Notes: generated from the letters alone by a model not told the origin. Shown: positions 1 through 6,809, counted from the first letter of the stretch. The stretch: DNA of 8,413 bases from Cryomorphaceae bacterium (GCA_003564735.1 PXEK01000082.1:1-8413); one strand, 5' to 3'. Program-made: numbers and translations.

Positions 1-1
1 A

Positions 2-1312
2 GTGAATGATAAACGTGAGGCCATGCCTGAAATGCAGGTAGCGCACATTATGATCCGTCATGATAAAGATGAAGACAAAAATCAATCCGAAGCGAAAAAA
101 CAAATAGAAGAAATCCATCAAAAACTAAACAACGGTGAAGATTTCGCAACTTTAGCGAAACATTATTCTGACGATAAAGGATCAGCTCAACGCGGTGGCA
201 CACTTCCACGGTTTAAAACCGGACGTATGGTTCCCGACTTTGAGGAGGCTGTGTATCATCTGGAGAAAAGAGGTCAAATCACCGCTCCCTTCGAAACCGA
301 CTTTGGCCGGCACATTGCCGTTTTGCTGGATAGGGTTCCTTTAGGATCATTTGAGGAAGAGGAAGAAAATATTCGCAGAAATATTGATAGAGATAATCGA
401 GGGGCAGACAGTCAAAAAAGACTGGCACTTAAACTAGCCGAAGAATACGGCGTAAAAACAAAAGCCAAGCACATTGCCTCCTTAGAAAATTTAATAGACT
501 CGGTCTACTTTGCGGGAAAAAGAAAAAACCACCCGTTACATAATGTGAAAAGCAAAACCATAATGCAGTGGAAAGACAAAACGTACGGCACCGGGAAACA
601 TACGTTTACGCAAAAAGATTTTGCCGAGTACTTACTTTCGATAAATCCGGAGAAAGAATTAGACCCTTCTGTTTACGTTTGTGAATCATTTGACGACTTC
701 AAAGTACAGAAAATTTTAGACTTTGAGAAATCAATCCTGCCTCAAAAACACCCCGAATTTGCTGCTTTGAAAAACGAGTACAGAGAAGGCATTTTACTTT
801 TTAGCCTAATGAATGATAAAATATGGAGCCGGGCGAATACTGATACCGCCGGCCTAGAGTCATTTTATAATGCCAATATCCAAAACTATATGTGGCCGGA
901 ACGTTATGATGTTACCAGTTATATAGCCACTGATGAAAATACTGCCGATGAAATCATGCGACATATTGAGTCAGGAAAAACAGACTCAGCAATTATTTCA
1001 ATGATCAATGAGCAAAACAGTTTAGGCGTAAAGGTACGAAACGCCAAAATCGAAAAAGAGAACAATCTTTTAGCTGATGTGCAAGACCGCAAACCGGGTA
1101 GTTCAAAAATCCAAAATGAAGGCGAATGGTATATTGTCAAAATTAATGAAGTTTTAGAGCCTAGACCAAAAACAATTGACGAAGCCCGAGGTTCAATCAC
1201 GTCAGATTATCAAGACCAACTTGAAAAAGAGTGGCTCAAAGAGTTACGTGAAAAGTTTCAGTGGTCTGTAAATGAAGAAATCCTGAATGAGCTCAGTGAA
1301 AAATATAAATAA
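2..1312 (+). CDS. Parvulin-type peptidyl-prolyl isomerase, 5'-truncated
   Basis: This is the C-terminal part of a periplasmic PpiC/SurA-type foldase. The reading frame is open to the window edge with no signal peptide, so the GTG at base 2 is not a credible start and the true N-terminus lies outside. Visible residues 12-112 form a complete parvulin domain: AHIMIRH (14-20), YSDDKGSA (55-62) and a closing FGRHIAVL (101-108), where Arg replaces the usual Phe/Trp but the His is kept. A charged helical linker follows, then a second, decayed parvulin-like module at about 285-385 (FYNANIQNYMWPERYDV at its start, no catalytic His). Residues 388-436 form a SurA-like C-terminal helix region (SDYQDQLEKEWLKELREKF). 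In Bacteroidota this family usually runs to about 650 residues with a signal peptide and two parvulin domains, so roughly a third is probably missing. It overlaps the next gene by 26 bases. The family is firm; the substrate is unknown. Confidence 0.88.
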   Translation: MNDKREAMPEMQVAHIMIRHDKDEDKNQSEAKKQIEEIHQKLNNGEDFATLAKHYSDDKGSAQRGGTLPRFKTGRMVPDFEEAVYHLEKRGQITAPFETDFGRHIAVLLDRVPLGSFEEEEENIRRNIDRDNRGADSQKRLALKLAEEYGVKTKAKHIASLENLIDSVYFAGKRKNHPLHNVKSKTIMQWKDKTYGTGKHTFTQKDFAEYLLSINPEKELDPSVYVCESFDDFKVQKILDFEKSILPQKHPEFAALKNEYREGILLFSLMNDKIWSRANTDTAGLESFYNANIQNYMWPERYDVTSYIATDENTADEIMRHIESGKTDSAIISMINEQNSLGVKVRNAKIEKENNLLADVQDRKPGSSKIQNEGEWYIVKINEVLEPRPKTIDEARGSITSDYQDQLEKEWLKELREKFQWSVNEEILNELSEKYK

Positions 1313-2162
1313 CATATTTATTATTCTTTTGCTGTCAGGTTCGGCCATTTTCGCGGGATGCGGCATTTTTGATGGCAGAGAAGAAACAGGTACCCCTGTA
1401 GCAAGGGTATATAACCAATACTTGTACGATTCTGAGCTACGCAAAAATATACCCGCGGGATTAAAAGATACAGATAGTGCCAACGCAGCTTCGAAATACA
1501 TAAAAAGCTGGATTGAACGTCAATTGTTGGTTCACAATGCTGAGCAAAACCTGGGCGACAAAAAGGAAACCATACAAAAACGATTGGAAGAATACAAGAA
1601 AGACTTGCTTATCTACACATACCAAAGCAGACTGGTGAGTCAAAAGCTGGATACAGTAGTAAATGAAACTGAAATCACCGAGTACTACAAAGACAACAAA
1701 GAAAATTTCAGACTCAAAGATGATATTGTTCGACTCATATATGTTAAGCTGGACGCTGAAGCTCCTAATATAAATCAAGTGAGAACTTACATGAACAATT
1801 GGAATGCCGAAAACCTCATAAACCTCGAGGAATACTGTATACAATTTGCGTCTAACTCGTACCTGGAACCCAATAATTGGCTTTACGTTGATGATTTGCT
1901 AAAAGAGGTTCCGCTTCGTGTGGAATCTCGTAGGAACTTGGTGAAAAACCGCCGACATATTGAGTTAGAGGAGGACGGTTACATTTACTTATTAAAAATT
2001 ATCGACGGTTTAGAAAAAGGAGAGATGAGTCCGCTTACCTTTGAGCGAGAAAATATTAAAAACATGATTTTAAATAAGCGCAAGGTTAAGTTTTTAAACG
2101 AGCTCAAAGAGGACTTTTACCAAAGCGCCGAACAGCAAAACAATTTTGAGATATACTTATGA
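1287..2162 (+). CDS. SurA/PpiC-like lipoprotein with degenerate parvulin domain
   Basis: Predicted lipoprotein of 291 residues, probably a membrane-tethered chaperone. Residues 1-24 are a lipoprotein signal (Lys5, hydrophobic 10-22) ending in IFAGC, so Cys25 should be acylated. The mature start GIFDGREE shows no strong surface-export acidic run, which favours a periplasm-facing anchor. Residues 38-125 resemble the SurA N-terminal domain (VARVYNQYLYDSEL, then long charged helices). Residues 128-240 align by eye with a parvulin fold (TEYYKDNKENF), but the expected first His motif is RLIYVKL, the YSDD position reads FASN, and the closing GFHI reads GYIYLLKI. Isomerase activity is therefore unlikely. 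The ATG at 1287 lies inside the preceding gene; a GTG at 1296 would still give an intact signal peptide. Its stop overlaps the surA start as ATGA, suggesting translational coupling. A role in escorting outer-membrane proteins is inferred from context. Confidence 0.82.
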   Translation: MSSVKNINNIFIILLLSGSAIFAGCGIFDGREETGTPVARVYNQYLYDSELRKNIPAGLKDTDSANAASKYIKSWIERQLLVHNAEQNLGDKKETIQKRLEEYKKDLLIYTYQSRLVSQKLDTVVNETEITEYYKDNKENFRLKDDIVRLIYVKLDAEAPNINQVRTYMNNWNAENLINLEEYCIQFASNSYLEPNNWLYVDDLLKEVPLRVESRRNLVKNRRHIELEEDGYIYLLKIIDGLEKGEMSPLTFERENIKNMILNKRKVKFLNELKEDFYQSAEQQNNFEIYL

Positions 2163-3523
2163 TTAAGCAAGTCGCCTTATTCTTAATAGCTCTTTTTTCC
2201 TTTTCGGCGCATTACGCCCAACCCGAGGATAACCAAACAAATGAGATGCTTGACGGTATTATTGCCGTTGTTGCAGGTGATATCATTTTAAAAAGCGAAC
2301 TTGAAGCAAAATTACAAGGCTTTTCACAATCGGGCGAACGCATTAAACCCAACACTAAATGTCTACTTTTTGAAGATGTATTGTTTAATAAACTACTCAT
2401 CGATCAAGCCAAAAAAGACAGTATAGAAGTTGGCGAAGACCAGGTGAATCAAGAAATAGAAAGAAGATTAGATTTTTACGTACAACAAATAGGTTCGGTA
2501 GAAAAGCTCGAGCGCTTTTACGGTAAAAGTGTAGTTCAAATCAAAGAAGAATTTAAAGATCTGATTCGAGATCAACTTATTGTGCAGCGCATGCAGCAGG
2601 AACTATCACAAGGTGTAAAAGTAACACCGCGAGACGTTCGCGAGTTTTACCACAGCATACCCAAAGACAGCCTCCCCTTTATCAATGCTGAGGTGGAAGC
2701 GGCCCACATAGTGATTAAGCCCAAAATAAGCCAAGAAGAAAAAGAAAAGGTAATAACCAAATTGCGCGGTTTTAGGGAACGTATTTTAGACGGTGAAGAC
2801 TTCGGCACCCTGGCGTATCTGTACAGCGATGACGAGGGCAGCGCCTCGCGTAACGGTGAATTGGGCTTTATGCGCCGCGGCCAACTTGTTCCCGAATTTG
2901 CCGAAGCTGCATTTACGCTTGAACCCGGTCAGGTTTCACCCGTTGTGGAAACTGAATTCGGCTTCCACATTATTCAGCTTGTTGAGCGTCAAGGCCAAAA
3001 AGCGAATTTCAAACACATACTACTAAAGCCGAGCGTATCAGGCGTTCAATTAAATAAAGCGAAAGAACGACTTGATTCGCTGCGCAATGAAATCAAGAAT
3101 AATCCCGACTTAACTTTTAGTGACATGGCTGAAAAGTACAGCGATGATGAGCAGTCTAAATATAACGATGGCAAAATGGTCAACCCGCAAACCGGAGCCA
3201 CCCGTTTTGAGATGGATCAACTGAGTGAAATTGATCCCGGATTGGTTTATGCGCTGGACAAATTGGAGCCCGGTAAAATTTCAGAGCCCGTACTTTACGT
3301 TAAACGAGACAACACAAAAGCATACCGAATTGTTAAACTCTTGGAAGTTGTTGAACCCCATAGAGCCAACTTGAAAGACGATTATCAAAGAATCAGAGCT
3401 GTTGCCAAAGCGCGAAAAGAAAAAGACGAGCTGGATAGGTGGATACGGGAAAAAATTGAAAGTACTTATATCAAAATTCACGATGATTATCGTGATTGTG
3501 AATTTCAACACACTTGGTTCTGA
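2159..3523 (+). CDS. surA: SurA-type periplasmic chaperone / peptidyl-prolyl isomerase
   Basis: SurA delivers unfolded outer-membrane proteins through the periplasm to the BAM machinery and can isomerise prolyl bonds. The protein has 454 residues. A signal peptide covers about 1-20 (hydrophobic 5-17, cleavage near HYA/Q). The SurA N-domain spans about 30-175, opening with LDGIIAVVAGDIILKSELE. Parvulin domain 1 spans 178-278 and keeps all family motifs: AHIVIK (182-187), YSDDEGSA (222-229), GELGFM (233-238) and FGFHIIQL (267-274). Parvulin domain 2 spans about 282-395 and keeps KHILLK and YSDD (327-330) but has no GFH-type closing motif, so it is probably a binding or structural module. The tail TYIKIHDDYRDCEF fits Bacteroidota SurA proteins as I know them. 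The start overlaps the lipoprotein stop by four bases (ATGA), and moxR begins 21 bases after its stop. In E. coli the order of active and inactive parvulin domains is the reverse. Confidence 0.93.
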   Translation: MIKQVALFLIALFSFSAHYAQPEDNQTNEMLDGIIAVVAGDIILKSELEAKLQGFSQSGERIKPNTKCLLFEDVLFNKLLIDQAKKDSIEVGEDQVNQEIERRLDFYVQQIGSVEKLERFYGKSVVQIKEEFKDLIRDQLIVQRMQQELSQGVKVTPRDVREFYHSIPKDSLPFINAEVEAAHIVIKPKISQEEKEKVITKLRGFRERILDGEDFGTLAYLYSDDEGSASRNGELGFMRRGQLVPEFAEAAFTLEPGQVSPVVETEFGFHIIQLVERQGQKANFKHILLKPSVSGVQLNKAKERLDSLRNEIKNNPDLTFSDMAEKYSDDEQSKYNDGKMVNPQTGATRFEMDQLSEIDPGLVYALDKLEPGKISEPVLYVKRDNTKAYRIVKLLEVVEPHRANLKDDYQRIRAVAKARKEKDELDRWIREKIESTYIKIHDDYRDCEFQHTWF

Positions 3524-3544
3524 ACAAAAAAATTGAAATATAAA

Positions 3545-4528
3545 ATGATGGAACAAAACGCACCATTTAAAGATGAGGTGGAAGCCGCAGATGCATTTGC
3601 CAAAAAATATGATGAGCTCAAACGAGAAATAGGGCAAGTTATTATTGGGCAGGATGACGTAGTAAAAAACATCCTCATTTCCATTTTTTCGGGTGGTCAC
3701 GCCCTTTTAGTGGGAGTTCCCGGGTTGGCTAAAACACTGCTTGTAAATACTGTTTCAACGGCGTTAGGACTGGATTTTTCACGAATCCAATTCACCCCGG
3801 ACTTAATGCCTTCAGATATTGTAGGTTCTGAAATTCTTGACAAAGAACGAAATTTCAAATTTATAAAAGGACCCATTTTTGCCAATGTAGTACTTGCTGA
3901 TGAAATTAACCGTACCCCGCCAAAAACGCAAGCGGCACTTTTGGAGGCCATGCAAGAAAAAGCCGTAACCGCAGGTGGCGAAACTCACAAACTCAAAAAA
4001 CCATTTTTTGTTTTAGCCACGCAAAACCCTATAGAGCAGGAAGGCACCTACCCCCTGCCCGAAGCCCAGCTGGATAGATTCATGTTCAATATTTTTGTTG
4101 AATACCCCACCTTTGACGAGGAGATGAACATTGTTCAAGCCACCACTACCAATAAAACATCAGCGGCTAAACCCGTGATGAACGCCCAAGAGATCCTTTA
4201 CTTTCAAGACCTCGTGCGCAAGGTTCCTGTTAGTGATAATGTTTTAAAATATGCCGTTACAGTAACCGCTCGCACTCGACCCAACGGCGAGCAACCCGCC
4301 GATGTAGTGAAAGAATACGTGAGTTGGGGAGCCGGGCCGCGTGCCTCTCAATTCCTCATTTTAGGCGCAAAGTGCCACGCTCTCCTAAGTGGAAAATACT
4401 CCCCTGACATTGAAGATGTTAAAGCCGTAGCTGTTTCTATTTTACGTCACCGCATTGTACCCAACTACAAAGCTGAATCTGAAGGATATGACGTGGAGCG
4501 CATCGTTCGTGAAATCATTAATTTTTAA
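3545..4528 (+). CDS. MoxR-family AAA+ ATPase
   Basis: Cytosolic AAA+ ATPase of the MoxR group, which acts as a chaperone-like remodelling or metal-insertion factor, usually with von Willebrand or DUF58 partner proteins. Numbered from ATG 3545 (327 residues): Walker A GVPGLAKT at 57-64, the GPIF segment at 109-112, Walker B VVLADEINR at 115-123, sensor 1 ATQNP at 158-162, the LPEAQLDRF arginine motif at 171-179, and sensor 2 GPRAS at 264-268 in the C-terminal lid. No nucleotide-binding motif is missing, and the length is normal. Start choice: ATG 3545 and ATG 3548 are adjacent and both follow an A-rich stretch; an in-frame TTG at 3533 is less likely. It lies 21 bases after surA and 30 before the next gene, so it is probably cotranscribed with both. 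No DUF58 or vWA gene follows, which is unusual for MoxR. Its substrate cannot be named. Confidence 0.95.
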   Translation: MMEQNAPFKDEVEAADAFAKKYDELKREIGQVIIGQDDVVKNILISIFSGGHALLVGVPGLAKTLLVNTVSTALGLDFSRIQFTPDLMPSDIVGSEILDKERNFKFIKGPIFANVVLADEINRTPPKTQAALLEAMQEKAVTAGGETHKLKKPFFVLATQNPIEQEGTYPLPEAQLDRFMFNIFVEYPTFDEEMNIVQATTTNKTSAAKPVMNAQEILYFQDLVRKVPVSDNVLKYAVTVTARTRPNGEQPADVVKEYVSWGAGPRASQFLILGAKCHALLSGKYSPDIEDVKAVAVSILRHRIVPNYKAESEGYDVERIVREIINF

Positions 4529-4558
4529 CCCTTCCCTTTTGGTCAGAACCCCAAACCA

Positions 4559-5011
4559 ATGAAAATAGCCAAAGCCTTTTTTACGGAAGAACAGCAAAAA
4601 AATATACTAGCCGCTATTGAAAAGGCTGAAGCACAAACAAGCGGCGAAATTGTAGTTCACCTCGATGACCGATGTGATGAGGACGTTTTGGATAGAGCAG
4701 CCTACATATTTGACTTTTTGAACTTGCAAAAAACCAAATACCGAAACGCCGTTTTATTTTACATTTCTATCGAGGACCATAAGTTTGCAATATTGGGTGA
4801 TGCCGGAATTAACCACAAAGTTGAAGATGGATTCTGGGACTCAACCAGAGACACGGTAATTTCACACTTCAAACAAAAAAAATATGAAGAAGGGCTTACG
4901 GCGGGGATTTTGGAAGCGGGAAAACGGCTGAAAAAATATTTCCCCTACACCGATGATTCGCAGGATGAAATTTCGAATGATATTTCTTTTGGAAAAAACA
5001 GAAAATCATGA
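4559..5011 (+). CDS. TPM-domain protein, short cytosolic type
   Basis: A 150-residue TPM-domain protein (the fold shared with the plant photosystem II repair protein TLP18.3 and bacterial YgcG). There is no signal peptide or membrane segment, so it should be cytosolic. The domain fills nearly the whole chain: SGEIVVHL (28-35), RNAVLFYISIEDHKFAILGD (62-81), GINHKVEDGFWD (83-94) and YEEGLTAGILEAGKRLKKYF (109-128). The polar acidic tail ends in EISNDISFGK. TPM domains have been linked to membrane-protein repair and to phosphatase activity in plants, but no activity is established for this short bacterial type. It begins 30 bases after moxR and its stop overlaps the next TPM gene as ATGA. In Bacteroidota such a short TPM gene commonly precedes a long secreted one, often with lemA upstream; here moxR is in that place. 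Confidence 0.87.
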   Translation: MKIAKAFFTEEQQKNILAAIEKAEAQTSGEIVVHLDDRCDEDVLDRAAYIFDFLNLQKTKYRNAVLFYISIEDHKFAILGDAGINHKVEDGFWDSTRDTVISHFKQKKYEEGLTAGILEAGKRLKKYFPYTDDSQDEISNDISFGKNRKS

Positions 5012-5844
5012 AAGTATTACAAACCAAAGTGTTTTTTGTCCTTTTCGCCATTTGGCAACTTTCTGTTTGTAATGAACTGAAGGCGCAATTACCTGAACCT
5101 GCAAACCCTCCCCGACTCTTAAATGATTTTGTAAGGCTTTTACCACAAGATGCAACACCCGCCATTGAGCAGGAACTAAGAACAATACGAGATTCCACAT
5201 CTGTAGAAATTGCCGTGGTAATTGTAGATGATTTGCAGGGGTATGATGTCTCTCAATTCGCCTATGAGCTCGGTGAAGAATGGGGCGTAGGTTCAAAAGA
5301 CTTTGATAACGGGATTGTAATTTTAATTAAACCCAAGTTAAACCCCAATGACCGTGGTCAGGTTTTTATTGCGACAGGTTATGGACTTGAAGGAGCCGTG
5401 CCTGACGCTGTTGCAAAGCTTATTGTGGACCACGAAATGATTCCGCGCTTCAAGAAAGAAGACTATTTGGGAGGTATTGTTGCCGCAATAAGTGAACTGG
5501 GAGCATTGGCTCGAGGAGAATATCCGCCGGATGAATATGCCTTGAAAGTAGAAGCTCTGCGGGAGTCACAAAAAGTACCCGTTGCTCCCCTTCTATTTTT
5601 AGGTCTGTTCTTTCTGTTTTTCGTTTTAGGCTCAGTAAACAGAGCGCGTCACCACTCCATGAGGAGAAACACGTCTTTTTGGACGGCTTTGATGATGGCA
5701 GGAATGATAAACTCTTCACACAGGGGCAGCTACAATAACTTTAGCTCAGGATCGGGTTCTTTTGGAGGCGGGTTCGGCGGTGGAGGCTTTGGAGGCTTTG
5801 GAGGAGGCAGCTTTGGCGGTGGAGGTGCGGGTGGCAGCTGGTAA
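5008..5844 (+). CDS. YgcG-like TPM-domain protein with Gly-rich tail
   Basis: Envelope TPM-domain protein of 278 residues. Residues 1-26 form a signal peptide (hydrophobic 9-20, cleavage near LKA/Q27). Cys21 sits in LSVC, a poor lipobox, so a lipoprotein is less likely. The mature protein starts with a proline-rich stretch and RLLNDFVRLLP. The TPM domain spans about 38-165, with SVEIAVVIVDD (65-75), WGVGSKDFDNGIVILI (92-107), IATGYGLEGAVPD (121-133) and a GGIVAAISELG helix (155-165). One transmembrane segment follows at about 190-209. After a basic patch (NRARHHSMRR), residues 249-276 are almost only Gly, Phe and Ser, ending GGSW. This layout (signal, TPM, TM, Gly-rich tail ending in Trp) is typical of the YgcG family. 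The TPM domain should face the periplasm and the Gly-rich tail the cytoplasm. The start overlaps the short TPM gene by four bases. This is the last gene of the tight + strand block. Confidence 0.9.
   Translation: MKVLQTKVFFVLFAIWQLSVCNELKAQLPEPANPPRLLNDFVRLLPQDATPAIEQELRTIRDSTSVEIAVVIVDDLQGYDVSQFAYELGEEWGVGSKDFDNGIVILIKPKLNPNDRGQVFIATGYGLEGAVPDAVAKLIVDHEMIPRFKKEDYLGGIVAAISELGALARGEYPPDEYALKVEALRESQKVPVAPLLFLGLFFLFFVLGSVNRARHHSMRRNTSFWTALMMAGMINSSHRGSYNNFSSGSGSFGGGFGGGGFGGFGGGSFGGGGAGGSW
5764..5841 (+). repeat. Glycine-rich low-complexity coding repeat
   Basis: The DNA encoding the Gly/Phe/Ser tail of the YgcG-like protein is made of imperfect GGAGGCTTT-type units; two exact 9-base copies stand head to tail at 5782-5790 and 5791-5799. 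The reading frame is intact through to the stop. Such tracts can gain or lose units by slippage, so tail length may vary between strains. Confidence 0.75.
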
Positions 5845-5985
5845 AACTATTTTAATTCAAAGATTTGTTTACCGGTTCGCCGGATATCTGCGCAGTTTAA
5901 GGCAAAAAATATAACAGTAGATAAAAAACCAATATCTGAGTCTATCGCAAAATGAAAATTAAAACACAATTTAACCGAAAATAAA
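5845..5985. other. 141-base intergenic region before djlA
   Basis: This is the only sizeable gap between the + strand genes and the likely place where one transcript ends and another begins. It is AT-rich. It holds a small GC inverted repeat, CCGG-TTCG-CCGG at 5872-5883, with no T-run after it, so it is not a convincing intrinsic terminator. I see no good match to the Bacteroidota promoter pattern (TTG and TAnnTTTG); the nearest, a TTG at 5865 with TATCTGCG at 5885, has two mismatches in the -7 box. A possible 10-codon leader ORF lies at its 3' end. Confidence 0.5.
5952..5984 (+). other. Possible 10-codon leader ORF upstream of djlA
   Basis: An ATG at 5952 opens a 10-codon frame ([10 protein letters not shown]) closed by TAA at 5982-5984. 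One base separates that stop from the djlA ATG at 5986, a spacing that would allow a terminating ribosome to restart on djlA. No Shine-Dalgarno sequence is visible, but that is normal here. In such AT-rich sequence a frame this short can arise by chance, so this is a weak call. Confidence 0.2.
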
Positions 5986-6777
5986 ATGTCGAAATACGCA
6001 AAATGGATCGGGGGCGGCTTAGGCTGGGCAGTGGGTGGCCCTATTGGTGCCATAGCGGGCTTTGTTTTAGGCTCATTATTTGATAACGCCGAGGAAATTG
6101 ACGATAGAACCAAACGAATGAGACAAGGAAAAGGTTTTACCTCATCTAATTCGGGCCGCGGCGCATATGGCGCGGGGAGCTCAACAACAGGCGGGGACTT
6201 TACCATTAGTTTATTGGTATTATCATCTGCCGTGATGAAAGCTGACGGTAGAGTTATGCGCAGTGAATTGGATTACGTGAAAGACTTTCTCGTGAAACAA
6301 TTCGGAAAAGACAAAGCGAAAGACCTCGTCAAAGCCTTGCGAGAAGTGATGGATCGTGACTTCTCGGTGAGGCAGGTCTCATTACAAATACGTTCCAACA
6401 TGTCTCACCCCATGCGGTTGCAATTGATACACTATTTGTTTGGTATTGCTCATGCCGACGGCAAAGTTGATAACAGTGAATTTACCCTGTTAAAAACCAT
6501 TGCAAGCTATTTAGGAATCTCACAAAAAGACTTCTACTCCATCTCATCTATGTTTGGCGGCAGTAAAACTACTCCCGACGAGGCGTATAAAATACTGGAA
6601 GTGAATAAAAGTGCGTCAAATGATGAAATCAAAAAGGCTTATCGAAAAATGGCCCTCAAATATCACCCTGACAAGGTTTCTTCACTGGGAGAGGAGTTTG
6701 AACAAGCCGCTAAAGAAAAGTTCCAAAAAGTTCAAGAAGCTTACGACCGTATCAAAAAAGAGCGGAATATCAAGTAG
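5986..6777 (+). CDS. djlA: DjlA-like membrane J-domain co-chaperone with TerB domain
   Basis: A DnaJ-family co-chaperone anchored in the inner membrane that stimulates DnaK ATPase activity there. The 263 residues follow the E. coli DjlA plan (271 residues). A single N-terminal segment at 7-32 is rich in spaced glycines (a glycine-zipper-like membrane helix ending GSLFDNAEE). A Gly/Ser linker covers about 48-70. A TerB-like helical domain spans 71-190 and carries two acidic motifs, [15 protein letters not shown] (85-99) and [11 protein letters not shown] (156-166). The C-terminal J domain is at 199-258 with the invariant HPD at 227-229 in KYHPDK. The tail [12 protein letters not shown] resembles the DjlA terminus. 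TerB-family domains elsewhere are tied to metal or envelope stress; here the domain is probably structural or regulatory. The start ATG follows an A-rich stretch. It is separated from the TPM genes by 141 bases and may have its own promoter. It ends 80 bases from the convergent tonB-like gene. Confidence 0.88.
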   Translation: MSKYAKWIGGGLGWAVGGPIGAIAGFVLGSLFDNAEEIDDRTKRMRQGKGFTSSNSGRGAYGAGSSTTGGDFTISLLVLSSAVMKADGRVMRSELDYVKDFLVKQFGKDKAKDLVKALREVMDRDFSVRQVSLQIRSNMSHPMRLQLIHYLFGIAHADGKVDNSEFTLLKTIASYLGISQKDFYSISSMFGGSKTTPDEAYKILEVNKSASNDEIKKAYRKMALKYHPDKVSSLGEEFEQAAKEKFQKVQEAYDRIKKERNIK

Positions 6778-6788
6778 AGCTATTCTCC

Positions 6789-6809
6789 GGAATTGAAAAG
6801 TTGAATTCC
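6789..6809. other. Inverted repeat in the convergent intergenic region
   Basis: GGAATT at 6789-6794 and AATTCC at 6804-6809 can pair into a 6-bp stem with a 9-base loop, 12 bases past the djlA stop. No T-run follows on either strand, so it does not fit a standard intrinsic terminator. It is the best hairpin in the 80-base region (6778-6857) where two transcripts meet. A T-rich stretch (TTTTTTCTTTG on the - strand, about 6828-6838) lies beyond the tonB-like stop without a good stem before it. Confidence 0.25.

Noticed and set aside
919..1844. Several - strand ORFs (919-1200, 1244-1501, 1461-1844)
   Set aside because: They are antisense to two well-supported foldase genes and show no domain or plausible start context.
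3533..3544. TTG at 3533 as the moxR start
   Set aside because: Two ATG codons follow within 15 bases in a better A-rich context, and the four extra residues add nothing family-like.
3281..3951. - strand ORFs across the surA-moxR junction
   Set aside because: They are antisense to conserved SurA and MoxR motifs; the hydrophobic Phe-rich sequence comes from reading Lys/Glu codons in reverse.
4538..4555. TTTGG/CCAAA inverted repeat between moxR and the short TPM gene
   Set aside because: The 5-bp stem with an 8-base loop is weak and has no T-run; the genes are only 30 bases apart, so it is more likely chance than an attenuator.
5872..5883. CCGG-TTCG-CCGG hairpin downstream of the TPM genes, considered as a terminator
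   Set aside because: The stem is only 4 bp with mismatched flanks and no following T-run.
5865..5892. TTG plus TATCTGCG considered as a Bacteroidota promoter for djlA
   Set aside because: The spacing is acceptable, but two of the four bases expected as TTTG in the -7 box differ, and it would imply a leader of about 90 bases; the match is no better than chance.
5847..6206. 119-codon - strand ORF covering the intergenic gap and the start of djlA
   Set aside because: It lies largely antisense to djlA; its proline-rich part is the antisense of the glycine-rich membrane segment, and the rest has no recognisable domain.
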